Origin: Chitinophaga pinensis | GTDB lineage: Bacteria > Bacteroidota > Bacteroidia > Chitinophagales > Chitinophagaceae | Direction of reading: 5' to 3' | Assembly (NCBI GenBank): GCA_943333125.1 | Contig: CALQSB010000023.1 | Coordinates: 1-52,277 of the forward strand | Length of the DNA: 52,277 nucleotides | In this document: positions 1 to 8,991 of the stretch, in pieces | Layout of the letters: every line of letters starts with the position of its first letter | Numbering within the stretch: the first letter of the stretch is position 1 | Position numbers and translations under genes: made by a program | Notes under the pieces: model-generated | Told to the model about the DNA's origin: nothing | What the model saw: only the letters and a program-made list of their open reading frames with translations | The model's database searches: none

Positions 1-1
1 G

Positions 2-1171
2 AGCATTTATAATAAAAGAGGAGTTTCTGCACATAAAGAAGAGGTGTTGGCGGCAACAGAAAATTTGAGCAAAGGGTTATTTCCTAATGCTTTCTGTAAA
101 ATATATCCAGATTACCTCGGAGCTGATGAACAATTTATAAACGTAATGCATGCCGATGGAGCCGGAACGAAGAGTATCCTGGCTTATCTCTATTGGAAAG
201 AAACGGGCGATATTAAGGTTTGGGAAGGCATTGCCCAGGACGCAATAGTGATGAATCTGGATGATTTGCTTTGTGTGGGAATTTTTGATCATATCGTTTT
301 TAATTCCACTATCGACAGAAATAAAAATCTGATCACCGGAGAAGTTCTCGATCACATCATAAATGGCTCTCAGCAATTTTTTGATTTACTTAAATCTTAT
401 GGGGTAAATATTCATTATCTGGGAGGAGAAACTGCTGATGTTGGCGATGTAGTAAGAACGGTTGCTGTAAATGGAACGATGACTTGCAGATGGCCTAAAA
501 ACCGCATTATTACCAATGAAAAAATTGTTCCCGGCGATGTAATTGTAGGGCTGGCCAGTTATGGCAAAGCCAGTTATGAAAGTTTTTATAACAGTGGTAT
601 TGGCAGCAATGGTCTGACTTCCGCAAGACATGATGCACTTAATAAATCATATGCTGTTGATTTTAAAGAAAGCTACGATCCGGCATTGTCTAATGATGTT
701 GTTTATATCGGAAAGAACCGGCTGACAGATCTTTATTCAGGAACAGAAGCCAGCTATGTAACAGTGGGTAAAATGTTGTTGAGCCCAACAAGAACGTATG
801 CGCCAATTCTTATTCAGTTGTTAGAAAATCATTTTGATAAAATACATGGTTTAATTCATTGCAGTGGAGGCGGTCAAACAAAGTGCATGAAGTATATGCC
901 CGGAAATTACAAAGTGATAAAAGATAATTTATTTGAGGCGCCAGAGATATTTCAACTGATTAAAGATAACAGCGGAAGTTCCAATCGCGAACTTTATGAG
1001 GTTTTTAATATGGGTTGCCGGATGGAGATTTATTGCAATGAAGCTGATGCGCAATCTATAATAAATGTGGCAAAGTCTTTTGAAGTGGACGCTCAGATTA
1101 TCGGAAGGGTAGAAGAAGATGTTAAAAAATCACTTGAAATAAGGCTTAAAGATGAAGTAATTGTTTATTAA
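2..1171 (+). CDS. purM: phosphoribosylformylglycinamidine cyclo-ligase (AIR synthase), 5'-truncated by window edge
   Basis: AIR synthase closes formylglycinamidine ribonucleotide to 5-aminoimidazole ribonucleotide, using ATP, in cytoplasmic purine synthesis. The reading frame is open from base 2 (SIYNKRGVSAHKEEV...), which matches the usual Bacteroidota PurM N-terminus, so only the first few residues are probably missing. The GTG at 44 is not the real start. Family signatures visible are the N-terminal glycine/aspartate segment HADGAGTKS, the IAQDAIVMNLDDLLCVG segment and GGETADVGDVV. About 389 codons are present, the usual length for this Bacteroidota form. ftsE follows 62 bp downstream on the same strand. 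No promoter can be seen because the gene begins outside the window. Confidence 0.95.
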   Translation, partial: SIYNKRGVSAHKEEVLAATENLSKGLFPNAFCKIYPDYLGADEQFINVMHADGAGTKSILAYLYWKETGDIKVWEGIAQDAIVMNLDDLLCVGIFDHIVFNSTIDRNKNLITGEVLDHIINGSQQFFDLLKSYGVNIHYLGGETADVGDVVRTVAVNGTMTCRWPKNRIITNEKIVPGDVIVGLASYGKASYESFYNSGIGSNGLTSARHDALNKSYAVDFKESYDPALSNDVVYIGKNRLTDLYSGTEASYVTVGKMLLSPTRTYAPILIQLLENHFDKIHGLIHCSGGGQTKCMKYMPGNYKVIKDNLFEAPEIFQLIKDNSGSSNRELYEVFNMGCRMEIYCNEADAQSIINVAKSFEVDAQIIGRVEEDVKKSLEIRLKDEVIVY

Positions 1172-1233
1172 TGATTCTGCCATTAAATTTGCTTCGAGTT
1201 TTTAAATTAATTTATTACCATTAAATATTTCTG

Positions 1234-1920
1234 ATGTCCCAATCCATTGTAGAGTTAAAGCATGTAAATATTTACCAAAGCAACACTTTGATTTTAAGTG
1301 ATGTAAATATTTCGGTTGATAAAGGCGAATTTGTTTATCTCGTGGGGAAAACCGGAACGGGTAAAAGTAGTTTACTTAAAACCATGTACGGAGACCTGGA
1401 ATTGACCGAAGGTGAAGGATGGGTTGCAGGTCATAATTTAAGAGCGCTTACCTGGAAAAACGTTCCATTCTTACGCAGGAACCTGGGCGTTGTATTTCAG
1501 GATTTTCAATTATTAACAGATAGAAATGTAGTTGAAAATCTTAAATTTGTTTTAAAAGCAACAGGCTGGAAAGATGAAAAGTTGATGGAGGAAAAAATAA
1601 GCGATGTGCTTGATAAAGTAAATTTAAAAACGAAAGGATTTAAAATGCCTTTCGAATTAAGTGGTGGCGAACAACAACGTATAGATATCGCCAGAGCTTT
1701 GCTGAATTCCCCCAAATTAATATTAGCTGATGAGCCCACTGGAAATCTTGATCCTGAAACCAGCGATGAAATTATGCAGCTTTTATTTCACATCTGCAAA
1801 GATTACGATACTTGTATCATTATGGCTACTCATGATTATATGGTGATAAACAAATATCCTGCAAGAACAATTAAAACAGAAAGTGGTAAGGTGTGGGACA
1901 ATGCTAGTATAACAGTGTAA
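1234..1920 (+). CDS. ftsE: cell-division ABC transporter ATP-binding protein FtsE
   Basis: FtsE is the cytoplasmic ATPase that pairs with membrane protein FtsX and couples the divisome to cell-wall hydrolase activation. At 228 aa the length fits the family. Walker A is GKTGTGKSS (residues 38-46), the Q-loop is FQDFQLL, the ABC signature LSGGEQQR spans about 142-149, followed by Walker B LILADEPTGNLD. The TGEFVYLVGKTGTGKSS-like N-terminal pattern and the short length favour FtsE over other MJ0796-type ATPases. ftsX is not in this window; an unlinked ftsX would not be unusual (inference). The 3' end overlaps the convergent glycosyltransferase gene by 17 bp. Confidence 0.9.
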   Translation: MSQSIVELKHVNIYQSNTLILSDVNISVDKGEFVYLVGKTGTGKSSLLKTMYGDLELTEGEGWVAGHNLRALTWKNVPFLRRNLGVVFQDFQLLTDRNVVENLKFVLKATGWKDEKLMEEKISDVLDKVNLKTKGFKMPFELSGGEQQRIDIARALLNSPKLILADEPTGNLDPETSDEIMQLLFHICKDYDTCIIMATHDYMVINKYPARTIKTESGKVWDNASITV

Positions 1921-3025
1921 TGATTTGTTTTGCGTTTTCTTTATTATTGTAAAGGGTTTCAAGGATGTTTTTTCTTTTGTTTATATCTTCTTCCGTAAAT
2001 GGAAGATCAAACAATACTTCAGTAAGTTTTATAAATGCTATGGGGTCTTTGGCAATACAGCAAAGTGATGCTGTTCCTGAGCCTTCAACACCTTCCTCAT
2101 TCACCAGACAATGTCTTCCATTAAAAAGTGCATTCAGTAGCTTTAATTTTACTCCTGTTTTATTAAACGAAGGCAGAATATTGATCTGTGCCTTTTGTAT
2201 TAAGTCATCCAGTTCGTACTCTGTAGGATTTTCAACAAGACAAGTATGGCGATTCAAATACACCATTTTTTTTAAATGAGAAGAAGGGCTTTTTCCTGCA
2301 ATAACAAAAGGAATCTTAAGTGTATTAAATACTTCTTCAAGCAACCACAATGCAGCCTTTTCATTTTCATTCACAGAAAGATTGCCGTGATACAAACAGA
2401 AGCTTCCGGATCCGGTTTGACATTTTATTTTATTCCAGGGGATGAAAACAGGCAGGAATTGTAATTTATTTGCATTGAATTCTCTTCGGTATAATGTCTC
2501 ATCTGTTTTGCTAACGGTTAAGAATGTAGCCAACTTAGAAAGTTTCCTCTCGTATTTTTTTAACAACAAAGATTCTATGTAAAAATATATTTTTTTGAAT
2601 ATGCCAGTTTCCAGTTTGAATAAATGTTTGTAATAATTGTATTCTGCATTGTGCAATCGAACAATAACTTTTTTGTTGTTTAATTTCCCTTTAAAAAGAT
2701 GGTATGTGCAATGGATGCCTTCCAGTAAAACCGGGTAATCGTCTTTTAATAAATCTTTCAATAAAGCATCGTCGCTTCTGGATAGTACTATATAAGGGAT
2801 GGAGTAAGGAAGGATAGATAATTTTTTCTTTCTTGAATAATAAGTAACCGATTCGCAATATCTGTTGAGCAAAGGTTGTTCTGCTCTTTTGCTGGTAAAA
2901 CAATGTAGGTGAATTTTAATTCCTTCCTGATGCAGCGATTTGATTTTGTAAAATAAATCTACAACACCTCCAAAATCGGCAGGCCACGGAACATCGTGAG
3001 TTACAATATGTAGATGTTTATCCAA
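1904..3025 (-). CDS. glycosyltransferase, GT4/group 1 type
   Basis: Probable cytoplasmic or membrane-associated sugar transferase for a surface polysaccharide. The N-terminus (HIVTHDVPWPADFGGVVD) and the C-terminal donor-site stretch around KTGVKLKLLNALFNGRHCLV are typical of GT-B group 1 enzymes. The frame is open up to a TTG at 3046, but I prefer the TTG at 3025, which puts the conserved DKHLHIVTHDVPWP at the N-terminus and leaves an 8-nt overlap with the upstream gene's stop (TTGGATAA), suggesting translational coupling. Length 373 aa. It is last in a minus-strand run with another glycosyltransferase and an oxidoreductase. Donor and acceptor sugars cannot be told from the sequence. Confidence 0.8.
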   Translation of the reverse strand: MDKHLHIVTHDVPWPADFGGVVDLFYKIKSLHQEGIKIHLHCFTSKRAEQPLLNRYCESVTYYSRKKKLSILPYSIPYIVLSRSDDALLKDLLKDDYPVLLEGIHCTYHLFKGKLNNKKVIVRLHNAEYNYYKHLFKLETGIFKKIYFYIESLLLKKYERKLSKLATFLTVSKTDETLYRREFNANKLQFLPVFIPWNKIKCQTGSGSFCLYHGNLSVNENEKAALWLLEEVFNTLKIPFVIAGKSPSSHLKKMVYLNRHTCLVENPTEYELDDLIQKAQINILPSFNKTGVKLKLLNALFNGRHCLVNEEGVEGSGTASLCCIAKDPIAFIKLTEVLFDLPFTEEDINKRKNILETLYNNKENAKQIITLLY

Positions 3026-4103
3026 AGATGGAGTTATAAAAAGCAATCAATTTATTTTCTTCGTTTTGCCAGCACAATTCGCGTGCAGCCATTTTGCAGT
3101 TCTCATGTAAGGATTCCCATTTCCCTTCATTCATCAGTAATTCGTTTAAGACTTTTCCAATGGATTCAGGTTTAAGGTCATTAATTAATATACCAATATC
3201 GTATTTATTATTCAATTCTTTGTAAACGGGGTAATTTACACAAATTTGAGGTGTGCCCGAATGAATATAATCAAAGAATCTGTTGGCCAGAGAAAAGTAA
3301 TTGCTTTTTGAATCTTTTTCAAATAAGGTGATTCCAATGTAGGATTTATCTGTTAACTTCTTTAAATCAGCAGGCGCAAGCATTCCTTTGAATGTGATCT
3401 TATTTGCTAATCCATATTGATTAACCAGATCTTTTGCCTGTTGCATAAAATTTCCATCCCCGCAAATAATGAGCGGGCAATCCACTTGCTGCATTGCAGG
3501 AATCAGCGTTTCGAAGCTTCTGCCTTCATTTACTGCACCTTGATAAAGAATGAACTTTTCTTTTGAAACTGCAGAGGGCGCTCTGTATACGGATATGCTT
3601 CTGATGATTTCGAAGTCAATGTGGTAATTTTTTTTAAATTCATCAGCAATAGGCTTATTTACGGTGTAAGCATATTTAAATTTAGGGACGCTGTATTTTT
3701 CAATTTTTTTCCAAAAAGAATATATTTTCGGCCGTGTAGAAATTTCTTTCATTTCGCAGAACAGCTCATGAGCATCATAAACTCTGGGGATTTTTCTAAG
3801 ATAAGAAATCCAAAGACAGGGGAGTATCGTGTCTAAATCAATAGCACAAATACCATTCATCTTTTTAAAAAATAAGTAAAAGAATAATCTAATGTTGTAT
3901 TCGATATAAAAAAACTTTCCTTTTTGAAAAAAACAGTAAAGTCGTTTTTGAAAAAAAGGCATACTGTTTAATGCGACAGATTTCTTTGTCTTTCTTCCAA
4001 TCAAAGTAATGTCAAATCCGGCTTCAGACAATGAAGTGCAAATACGGATCATTCGCTGATCGTAAGTTAAATCGTTCGTAACAGTGAAAAATAATTTTGA
4101 CAA
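3018..4103 (-). CDS. glycosyltransferase family 4 protein
   Basis: GT-B sugar transferase, 361 aa. The N-terminal acceptor half begins with FTVTNDLTYDQRMIRICTSL. The C-terminal donor half contains ILYQGAVNEGRSFETLIPAM, ICGDGNF and SLANRFFDYIHSGTPQICVN, which is the usual GT4 nucleotide-sugar site order. It appears to start with TTG at 4103, as no in-frame ATG is available before the conserved N-terminus. It sits 28 bp after the Gfo/Idh/MocA gene and overlaps the next glycosyltransferase by 8 nt, so the three are probably one transcript. A role in lipopolysaccharide or capsule sugar assembly is inferred from context only. Confidence 0.82.
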   Translation of the reverse strand: MSKLFFTVTNDLTYDQRMIRICTSLSEAGFDITLIGRKTKKSVALNSMPFFQKRLYCFFQKGKFFYIEYNIRLFFYLFFKKMNGICAIDLDTILPCLWISYLRKIPRVYDAHELFCEMKEISTRPKIYSFWKKIEKYSVPKFKYAYTVNKPIADEFKKNYHIDFEIIRSISVYRAPSAVSKEKFILYQGAVNEGRSFETLIPAMQQVDCPLIICGDGNFMQQAKDLVNQYGLANKITFKGMLAPADLKKLTDKSYIGITLFEKDSKSNYFSLANRFFDYIHSGTPQICVNYPVYKELNNKYDIGILINDLKPESIGKVLNELLMNEGKWESLHENCKMAARELCWQNEENKLIAFYNSIFG

Positions 4104-4131
4104 ATGGGTTAATAAATTGGGTTAATAAAAA

Positions 4132-5139
4132 TCAACTGACGCTTCCTGCAGATGCATAAATCATTTCAATTATTTCAACAGATTTCATTCCTTCAAATGC
4201 GCTGGCAAATTTTGATTCGTTATCATCAAGTGCAGCAATTAGATTGGAATAAACTTTGTCGTGATTACTCATACTGCCTTGATAAAAACCATAGTCATTT
4301 GAAGGATTGCCAAAATCGTTCAAATGAATTTGCTGTCCTTCCAGAGACTGATATTCAATGGTGTTTAAATATTGTCCTCCAATTTTAACGGTGCCTTTTT
4401 CTCCAAATAACGTAAACGATCCTTCCATGTTTTTCCGGAATGCATTTACATTATAGTTTAAAGTTCCTATAGCCCCACTTCTCATTTTAAATAAAACTAT
4501 ACCAGCATCTTCAATTTCTATTTCGGGATGAAGATAATTTTGAGTAGTGGCAACAACAGAATTTACATCTCCCAGTAACCAGTATAGCAAGTCTATGAAA
4601 TGACTGAATTGAGTAAATAAAGTTCCGCCGTCCAATTTTTTATTTCCTTTCCAGGTATCAGTATAATAATTAGAAGGCCTGTTCCAAAAGCAATTAATCT
4701 GGAACGAGGTAATTTGGCCCAGGCGATTATTATTAAGCAATGATTTTACTGCTTCAACCGGGGGATTGTATCTGTTTTGTTTAACTACAAATAATTTGCG
4801 ATTGAATTTATTTGCCGTATCAATCATTTTTTTTGCATCCTGAATATCAATTGATAGTGGCTTTTCGCATAAAACATGCTTGCCTGATGTTAAAGATATT
4901 ATAGTGTGATTGGCATGAAGATAATTAGGTGTACAGATACTAACCACTTCAATTTCCGGACAACGAATGAGCATTTCTTCAAGAGAAAAATAAGCAGTAG
5001 TATTGAATTCGGCAGCAAATGCAGAAGCCTTGATAGGATCAATATCGCAAACGGCTACAAGATTAGCCAATAGAGTAATCTGTAGAGCATGCCTACTGGC
5101 TATTCTTCCGCAACCCACAATTGCAAAATTTTTCTTCAT
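4132..5139 (-). CDS. Gfo/Idh/MocA family NAD(P)-dependent oxidoreductase
   Basis: Cytoplasmic NAD(P)-dependent sugar oxidoreductase of the WlbA/BplA-like type, 335 aa. The Rossmann motif VGCGRIASRH sits at residues 8-17, the catalytic EKP triplet at 92-94, and the C-terminal domain carries DGGTLFTQFSHFIDLL. The start at 5139 places the glycine motif right at the N-terminus as is normal; an in-frame ATG at 5154 would add MQICI. A perfect 20-bp palindrome spans both start codons. In polysaccharide clusters such enzymes oxidise UDP-linked N-acetyl sugars or uronates; the substrate here is unknown. First gene of the minus-strand sugar cluster. Confidence 0.85.
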   Translation of the reverse strand: MKKNFAIVGCGRIASRHALQITLLANLVAVCDIDPIKASAFAAEFNTTAYFSLEEMLIRCPEIEVVSICTPNYLHANHTIISLTSGKHVLCEKPLSIDIQDAKKMIDTANKFNRKLFVVKQNRYNPPVEAVKSLLNNNRLGQITSFQINCFWNRPSNYYTDTWKGNKKLDGGTLFTQFSHFIDLLYWLLGDVNSVVATTQNYLHPEIEIEDAGIVLFKMRSGAIGTLNYNVNAFRKNMEGSFTLFGEKGTVKIGGQYLNTIEYQSLEGQQIHLNDFGNPSNDYGFYQGSMSNHDKVYSNLIAALDDNESKFASAFEGMKSVEIIEMIYASAGSVS

Positions 5140-5157
5140 TATGCAAATTTGCATAAT
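5138..5157. repeat. perfect 20-bp palindrome over the oxidoreductase start codon
   Basis: The sequence ATTATGCAAATTTGCATAAT is identical to its reverse complement. It covers both candidate start codons of the oxidoreductase gene and lies upstream of the divergent rpsO gene. It could be an operator for a dimeric regulator, or a chance AT-rich palindrome. No T-run follows, so it is not a terminator. Confidence 0.6.
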
Positions 5158-5299
5158 TTCAATCGAGTAACTGAATATCTTTTGGGTTTAAATAATGTAA
5201 ATCTGCTTTTTGAGTGATGAAAACTTGGAATATGAGTGGCTGATTTTTCAAAAATGGGAATAATAAAACAAGAAATTCTATAATTATTGAATAATCTTG

Positions 5300-5328
5300 T
5301 TGATTTTCGAATGTATTTATTAACTTCG
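5300..5328 (+). promoter_or_regulatory. predicted promoter of rpsO-pnp
   Basis: A TTG at 5300-5302 is followed after 18 nt by TAACTTCG at 5321-5328, a 7/8 match to the Bacteroidota -7 element TAnnTTTG. Transcription would begin near 5335, giving a leader of about 45 nt before the rpsO ATG. Confidence 0.5.
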
Positions 5329-5380
5329 CACCCGATAAAAAAAGATATAAAACACAGCGTTTTAAAAAAAAACTAAAGAA

Positions 5381-5653
5381 ATGTCTCATTTAACAAGCGA
5401 AAGAAAAGCGACCATATTTACAACTTATGGCGGCAAGATTACAAACACCGGTTCAATTGAAGGACAGGTAGCGATGCTTACAGAACGCATCAACCATATT
5501 TCTAACCACCTGAAAGTGAATAAGAAAGACTTCTCTTCACAAAGAGGTTTGATGATGATGGTAGGTAAGCGTAAGCGATTATTGACTTATTTAAGCAAGC
5601 ACGACCTTACTGGTTACAGAGCATTGATTGAGAAATTAGGTCTCCGTAAATAA
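5381..5653 (+). CDS. rpsO: 30S ribosomal protein S15
   Basis: S15 binds 16S rRNA early in assembly of the small subunit platform. The 90-aa product carries the family core: TGSIEGQVAMLTERINHISNHL, then KDFSSQRGLMMMVGKRKRLLTYL, then the C-terminal LGLRK. The length is as expected (about 89 residues). pnp follows 122 bp downstream, the same rpsO-pnp order found in many bacteria. A 9-bp hairpin lies between them. Confidence 0.98.
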   Translation: MSHLTSERKATIFTTYGGKITNTGSIEGQVAMLTERINHISNHLKVNKKDFSSQRGLMMMVGKRKRLLTYLSKHDLTGYRALIEKLGLRK

Positions 5654-5680
5654 TTTATATTCATGCATGTCATTTGAATT

Positions 5681-5708
5681 ATTCCCAACTGTTTTAGCTG
5701 TTGGGAAT
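5681..5708 (+). terminator. intercistronic hairpin between rpsO and pnp
   Basis: ATTCCCAAC (5681-5689) pairs perfectly with GTTGGGAAT (5700-5708) around a 10-nt loop. It is followed by a mixed sequence rather than a clean T-run, so it may be a partial terminator or an RNA-processing/stability site rather than a full stop. Confidence 0.55.
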
Positions 5709-5775
5709 TGTTCTTTGTACATGATTAATTTTAACCACCAGCGATATTTTTATCTGTTGGAACAAATCATTACAA

Positions 5776-7923
5776 ATGTCATTTTTAGAATCAAAATCAG
5801 TTAAATTCGATATAGGTGGTGGCCGTATGGTAACCATAGAAACTGGTAAAATGGCTCGTCAGGCCGACGGAGCTGTAACAGTAAGACAAGGCAATTGCAT
5901 TATTTTAGCGACGGTTGTAGCCAACAAAGATCCAAAAGATGGCCAGAGCTTTTTCCCGCTATCAGTAGATTATCAGGAAAAATTTGCTTCCGCAGGTCGT
6001 GTTCCAGGTTCTTTCTTCAAGAGAGAAGCTCGTTTGAACGATTATGAAATACTCACCTCAAGACTAATTGACAGAGCTTTACGTCCATTGTTTCCAGAAG
6101 ATTATTTATGTGATGTTCAGGTTTTGGTATCTCTGATTTCTTCAGATAATGAGGTTATGCCCGATGCATTAGCTTGTTTGGCTGCATCTGCGGCTTTGGC
6201 TGTTTCTGATATACCTGTTCAGGAAATTATCTCTGAAGTTCGTATTGGTCGTGTAAATGGAGAGATGATTGTAAACCCTACGCGTTCTCAATTAAAAGAA
6301 TCCGATTTCGAATTTATTATAGCAGCTACCAGCAAAAATATTATGATGGTAGAGGGAGAAAGTAATGAGTGTCAGGAAGAAGATTTGGTAAAAGCATTGG
6401 AAATTGCTCATGATGCCATCAGAATTCAGGTGAAAGCTCAGGAAGAACTGAGAGATTTGCTAGGAATAAAAGGCAAAAGAGATTACAAGAAGCCTTACCG
6501 CAATGAAGAATTAAACGAAAAAATAAAAACTTTTGCTAAGGATAGAATGTACACGATTTCTGCTTCTGCTTCTGCAAAGCACGAAAGAAGTGATGCCTAC
6601 AAGGCTTTGCATGTTGAGCTCGTTGCACATCTTGGCACAGAGCTGGCAAGTGAAGACAAGGCTTTAATTGGTCATTATTTTGGCGAACTTCAATATTATG
6701 TTGTTCGTGATATGATATTAAATGACCGTAAGCGTTTGGATGGAAGAGGAACCGAAGACATTCGTCAGTTGGAAATGGAAATAGATTTACTGCCAACTCC
6801 ACACGGATCAGCTTTATTTACAAGAGGTGAAACACAATCACTTACAACAGTTACCTTAGGAACTCCATTAGATGAGCTATTGATTGAAAGTGCTCATTCA
6901 TCTGAATACAGTAAGTTTATTCTTCATTATAATTTCCCTCCATTCAGTACTGGCGAAGTTAAAATGATGAGAGGTGTAGGCAGAAGAGAAGTAGGACATG
7001 GTAATCTGGCCATGCGTTCTTTGAAAAAAATGATGCCTGGTTCTGAATATCCATATACGGTAAGAGTGGTAAGTGATATTCTTGAAAGCAACGGATCTTC
7101 ATCTATGGCTACAGTTTGTGCAGGTTCACTGGCGTTAATGGATGCAGGTGTTCCACTGAAAAAACATGTAAGTGGTGTAGCTATGGGATTGATCACAAAA
7201 GGAACTCAATATGCTATTCTTACTGATATACTTGGAGATGAAGATCATTTAGGCGACATGGATTTTAAAGTTACAGGAACCCGAGATGGGATATGCGGCG
7301 TTCAAATGGATATCAAAGTGGATGGTTTGAGTATGGATGTAATGCGCGAAGCTTTGGCTCAGGCTAAAAAAGGTCGTATGCATATTCTTGAAGCCATGCA
7401 CAAATGTACAGAAGCACCAAGATCAGATGTTAAGCCACATGCACCAAGAATGGTTAAGGTAATTATTGATAAAGAATATATTGGAGCAGTAATCGGACCC
7501 GGAGGAAAAGTTATTCAGGAAATTCAACGTGAAACTGGAGCTACAATTAATATTGAAGAAGTAGATAACCATGGCGAAGTAAGTATCTTTTCAAAAGAAA
7601 GAGCTGGTTTGGAAAAAGCATTGGCGTGGATTAATGGCATCACTGCAGTTCCTGAAGTTGGCCAGACTTACGAAGGCACGGTTAAAAGTATAAAAGAATT
7701 TGGCGCTTTTGTTGAATTCCTGCCAAAGAAAGAAGGCTTACTTCACATCAGTGAAATTAGCTGGAAACGCCTTGAAACTATGGATGGGATTTTCAGAGAA
7801 GGCGACAAAGTAAAAGTAAAATTACTTGAAGTGGATCCAAGAACAGGCAAATTCAAATTGAGCAGAAAGGCGCTAATGCCTAAGCCTGAGGCTCCAGCTA
7901 AACCACAACCTGATAATAATTAA
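5776..7923 (+). CDS. pnp: polyribonucleotide nucleotidyltransferase (PNPase)
   Basis: PNPase is a trimeric 3'-5' phosphorolytic exoribonuclease that degrades mRNA to nucleoside diphosphates. The 715-aa protein has the complete layout: first RNase PH-like domain (VTVRQGNCIILATVV near residues 35-50), a helical linker, the second, catalytic RNase PH domain (GRGTEDIRQLEMEIDLLPT, LFTRGETQ), a KH domain (IGAVIGPGGKVIQEI) and a C-terminal S1 domain (GTVKSIKEFGAFVEFLPKKE). It follows rpsO in the same direction and ends in a strong hairpin terminator. Nothing is missing compared with the family. Confidence 0.98.
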   Translation: MSFLESKSVKFDIGGGRMVTIETGKMARQADGAVTVRQGNCIILATVVANKDPKDGQSFFPLSVDYQEKFASAGRVPGSFFKREARLNDYEILTSRLIDRALRPLFPEDYLCDVQVLVSLISSDNEVMPDALACLAASAALAVSDIPVQEIISEVRIGRVNGEMIVNPTRSQLKESDFEFIIAATSKNIMMVEGESNECQEEDLVKALEIAHDAIRIQVKAQEELRDLLGIKGKRDYKKPYRNEELNEKIKTFAKDRMYTISASASAKHERSDAYKALHVELVAHLGTELASEDKALIGHYFGELQYYVVRDMILNDRKRLDGRGTEDIRQLEMEIDLLPTPHGSALFTRGETQSLTTVTLGTPLDELLIESAHSSEYSKFILHYNFPPFSTGEVKMMRGVGRREVGHGNLAMRSLKKMMPGSEYPYTVRVVSDILESNGSSSMATVCAGSLALMDAGVPLKKHVSGVAMGLITKGTQYAILTDILGDEDHLGDMDFKVTGTRDGICGVQMDIKVDGLSMDVMREALAQAKKGRMHILEAMHKCTEAPRSDVKPHAPRMVKVIIDKEYIGAVIGPGGKVIQEIQRETGATINIEEVDNHGEVSIFSKERAGLEKALAWINGITAVPEVGQTYEGTVKSIKEFGAFVEFLPKKEGLLHISEISWKRLETMDGIFREGDKVKVKLLEVDPRTGKFKLSRKALMPKPEAPAKPQPDNN

Positions 7924-7943
7924 TTGAAAAAATAAATAGACCT

Positions 7944-7975
7944 AAAATGCAGCTTTACTTTGAGCTGCATTTTTT
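7944..7975 (+). terminator. rho-independent terminator of pnp
   Basis: AAAATGCAGCT (7944-7954) pairs with AGCTGCATTTT (7963-7973) around an 8-nt loop, and the 3' arm runs into TTTTTT. Confidence 0.85.
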
Positions 7976-8078
7976 ATTAAAAATATACGCTAAAGTAATG
8001 AACATGCCGAGCTGAAGGATTGTATCCAGAATTGACAATGAAATCCTGTACATTTTTTAATAGTATAAACAAAAACAC

Positions 8079-8915
8079 ATGTCTTATATTGAATTTACTT
8101 TTCCAACAAAAAATAATGAAGAAGCAGAGTTGATTATTGCTTTGTTAAGCGAAATTAATTTTGATGGATTTCAGGAAAATGAAATGGAGTTGAAAGCCTA
8201 TATTAAAGAACCGGATTTTAATAAATCATTGTTTGATGATGTTGCAGAAACGAATCAGTTGAAGTATACTCAATCTTACATCAAAGAAGAAAACTGGAAC
8301 GCGAAGTGGGAGAGTGGATTTGAGCCTATCACCGTATTTCATGCAGAAACCAAACAGCCCTTTGCTTTTGTGAGAGCAAATTTTCACGATAAAAATAATG
8401 CGGTTAATTATGATTTACTGATTACCCCAAAAATGAGTTTTGGTACCGGACATCATGCTACTACACTTCAGATGATGGAGCAAATGAGTGTGATTGATTT
8501 TAACAACAAGAAAGTTATTGACTTTGGAACGGGCACTGGCTTACTGGCTATATTAGCTGAAAAATTAGGGGCTCAAATTATCGAAGCTATAGATTACGAT
8601 GACTGGAGTATAAACAACACTATTGAAAATGTGGAGGCCAATGATTGCAAAAAAATAAAAATCGTAAAAGCCGACAGTTGTATTAGTTCGATTGGGGAAG
8701 CAGATATCTTACTTGCCAATATCAATTTGAATGTAATCGTAGATAATATTGAGAAAATAAGGAAGGCTTCAAAGCCCGGAGCTATTGTGCTTTTTAGTGG
8801 CATATTAATCAACGATAAGGAAAGCATCAGCCAAACTTTAATGAGCAATAAATTCAGCATTATAAAAATGGAGCATCAAAGCAACTGGCTAATCATCAAA
8901 ACGATTTTACAATAG
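8079..8915 (+). CDS. prmA: ribosomal protein L11 methyltransferase
   Basis: PrmA trimethylates ribosomal protein L11 using S-adenosylmethionine in the cytoplasm. The N-terminal substrate-recognition half includes ENWNAKWESGFEPI. The methyltransferase half holds LLITPKMSFGTGHHATTL, the SAM-binding glycine motif VIDFGTGTGLLAILAEKLGA and the catalytic-loop segment ILLANINLNVI. At 278 aa it fits the family. plsY follows, so the two may be cotranscribed. No clear promoter was found upstream; TACATTTT at 8049-8056 is a 7/8 match to the -7 element without a well-spaced -33 box. Confidence 0.95.
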   Translation: MSYIEFTFPTKNNEEAELIIALLSEINFDGFQENEMELKAYIKEPDFNKSLFDDVAETNQLKYTQSYIKEENWNAKWESGFEPITVFHAETKQPFAFVRANFHDKNNAVNYDLLITPKMSFGTGHHATTLQMMEQMSVIDFNNKKVIDFGTGTGLLAILAEKLGAQIIEAIDYDDWSINNTIENVEANDCKKIKIVKADSCISSIGEADILLANINLNVIVDNIEKIRKASKPGAIVLFSGILINDKESISQTLMSNKFSIIKMEHQSNWLIIKTILQ

Positions 8916-8991
8916 TTGCATTGCCCATATTAATTTAATGTTAACTAAATGGTTTTTTTATTATCTTTATCCCGAAACATACAAGAAATTA

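Noticed and set aside
5159..5389. 76-aa minus-strand open frame upstream of the oxidoreductase
   Set aside because: It lies over the rpsO promoter and leader, is very Phe/Leu/Lys-rich from AT bias, and shows no family pattern.
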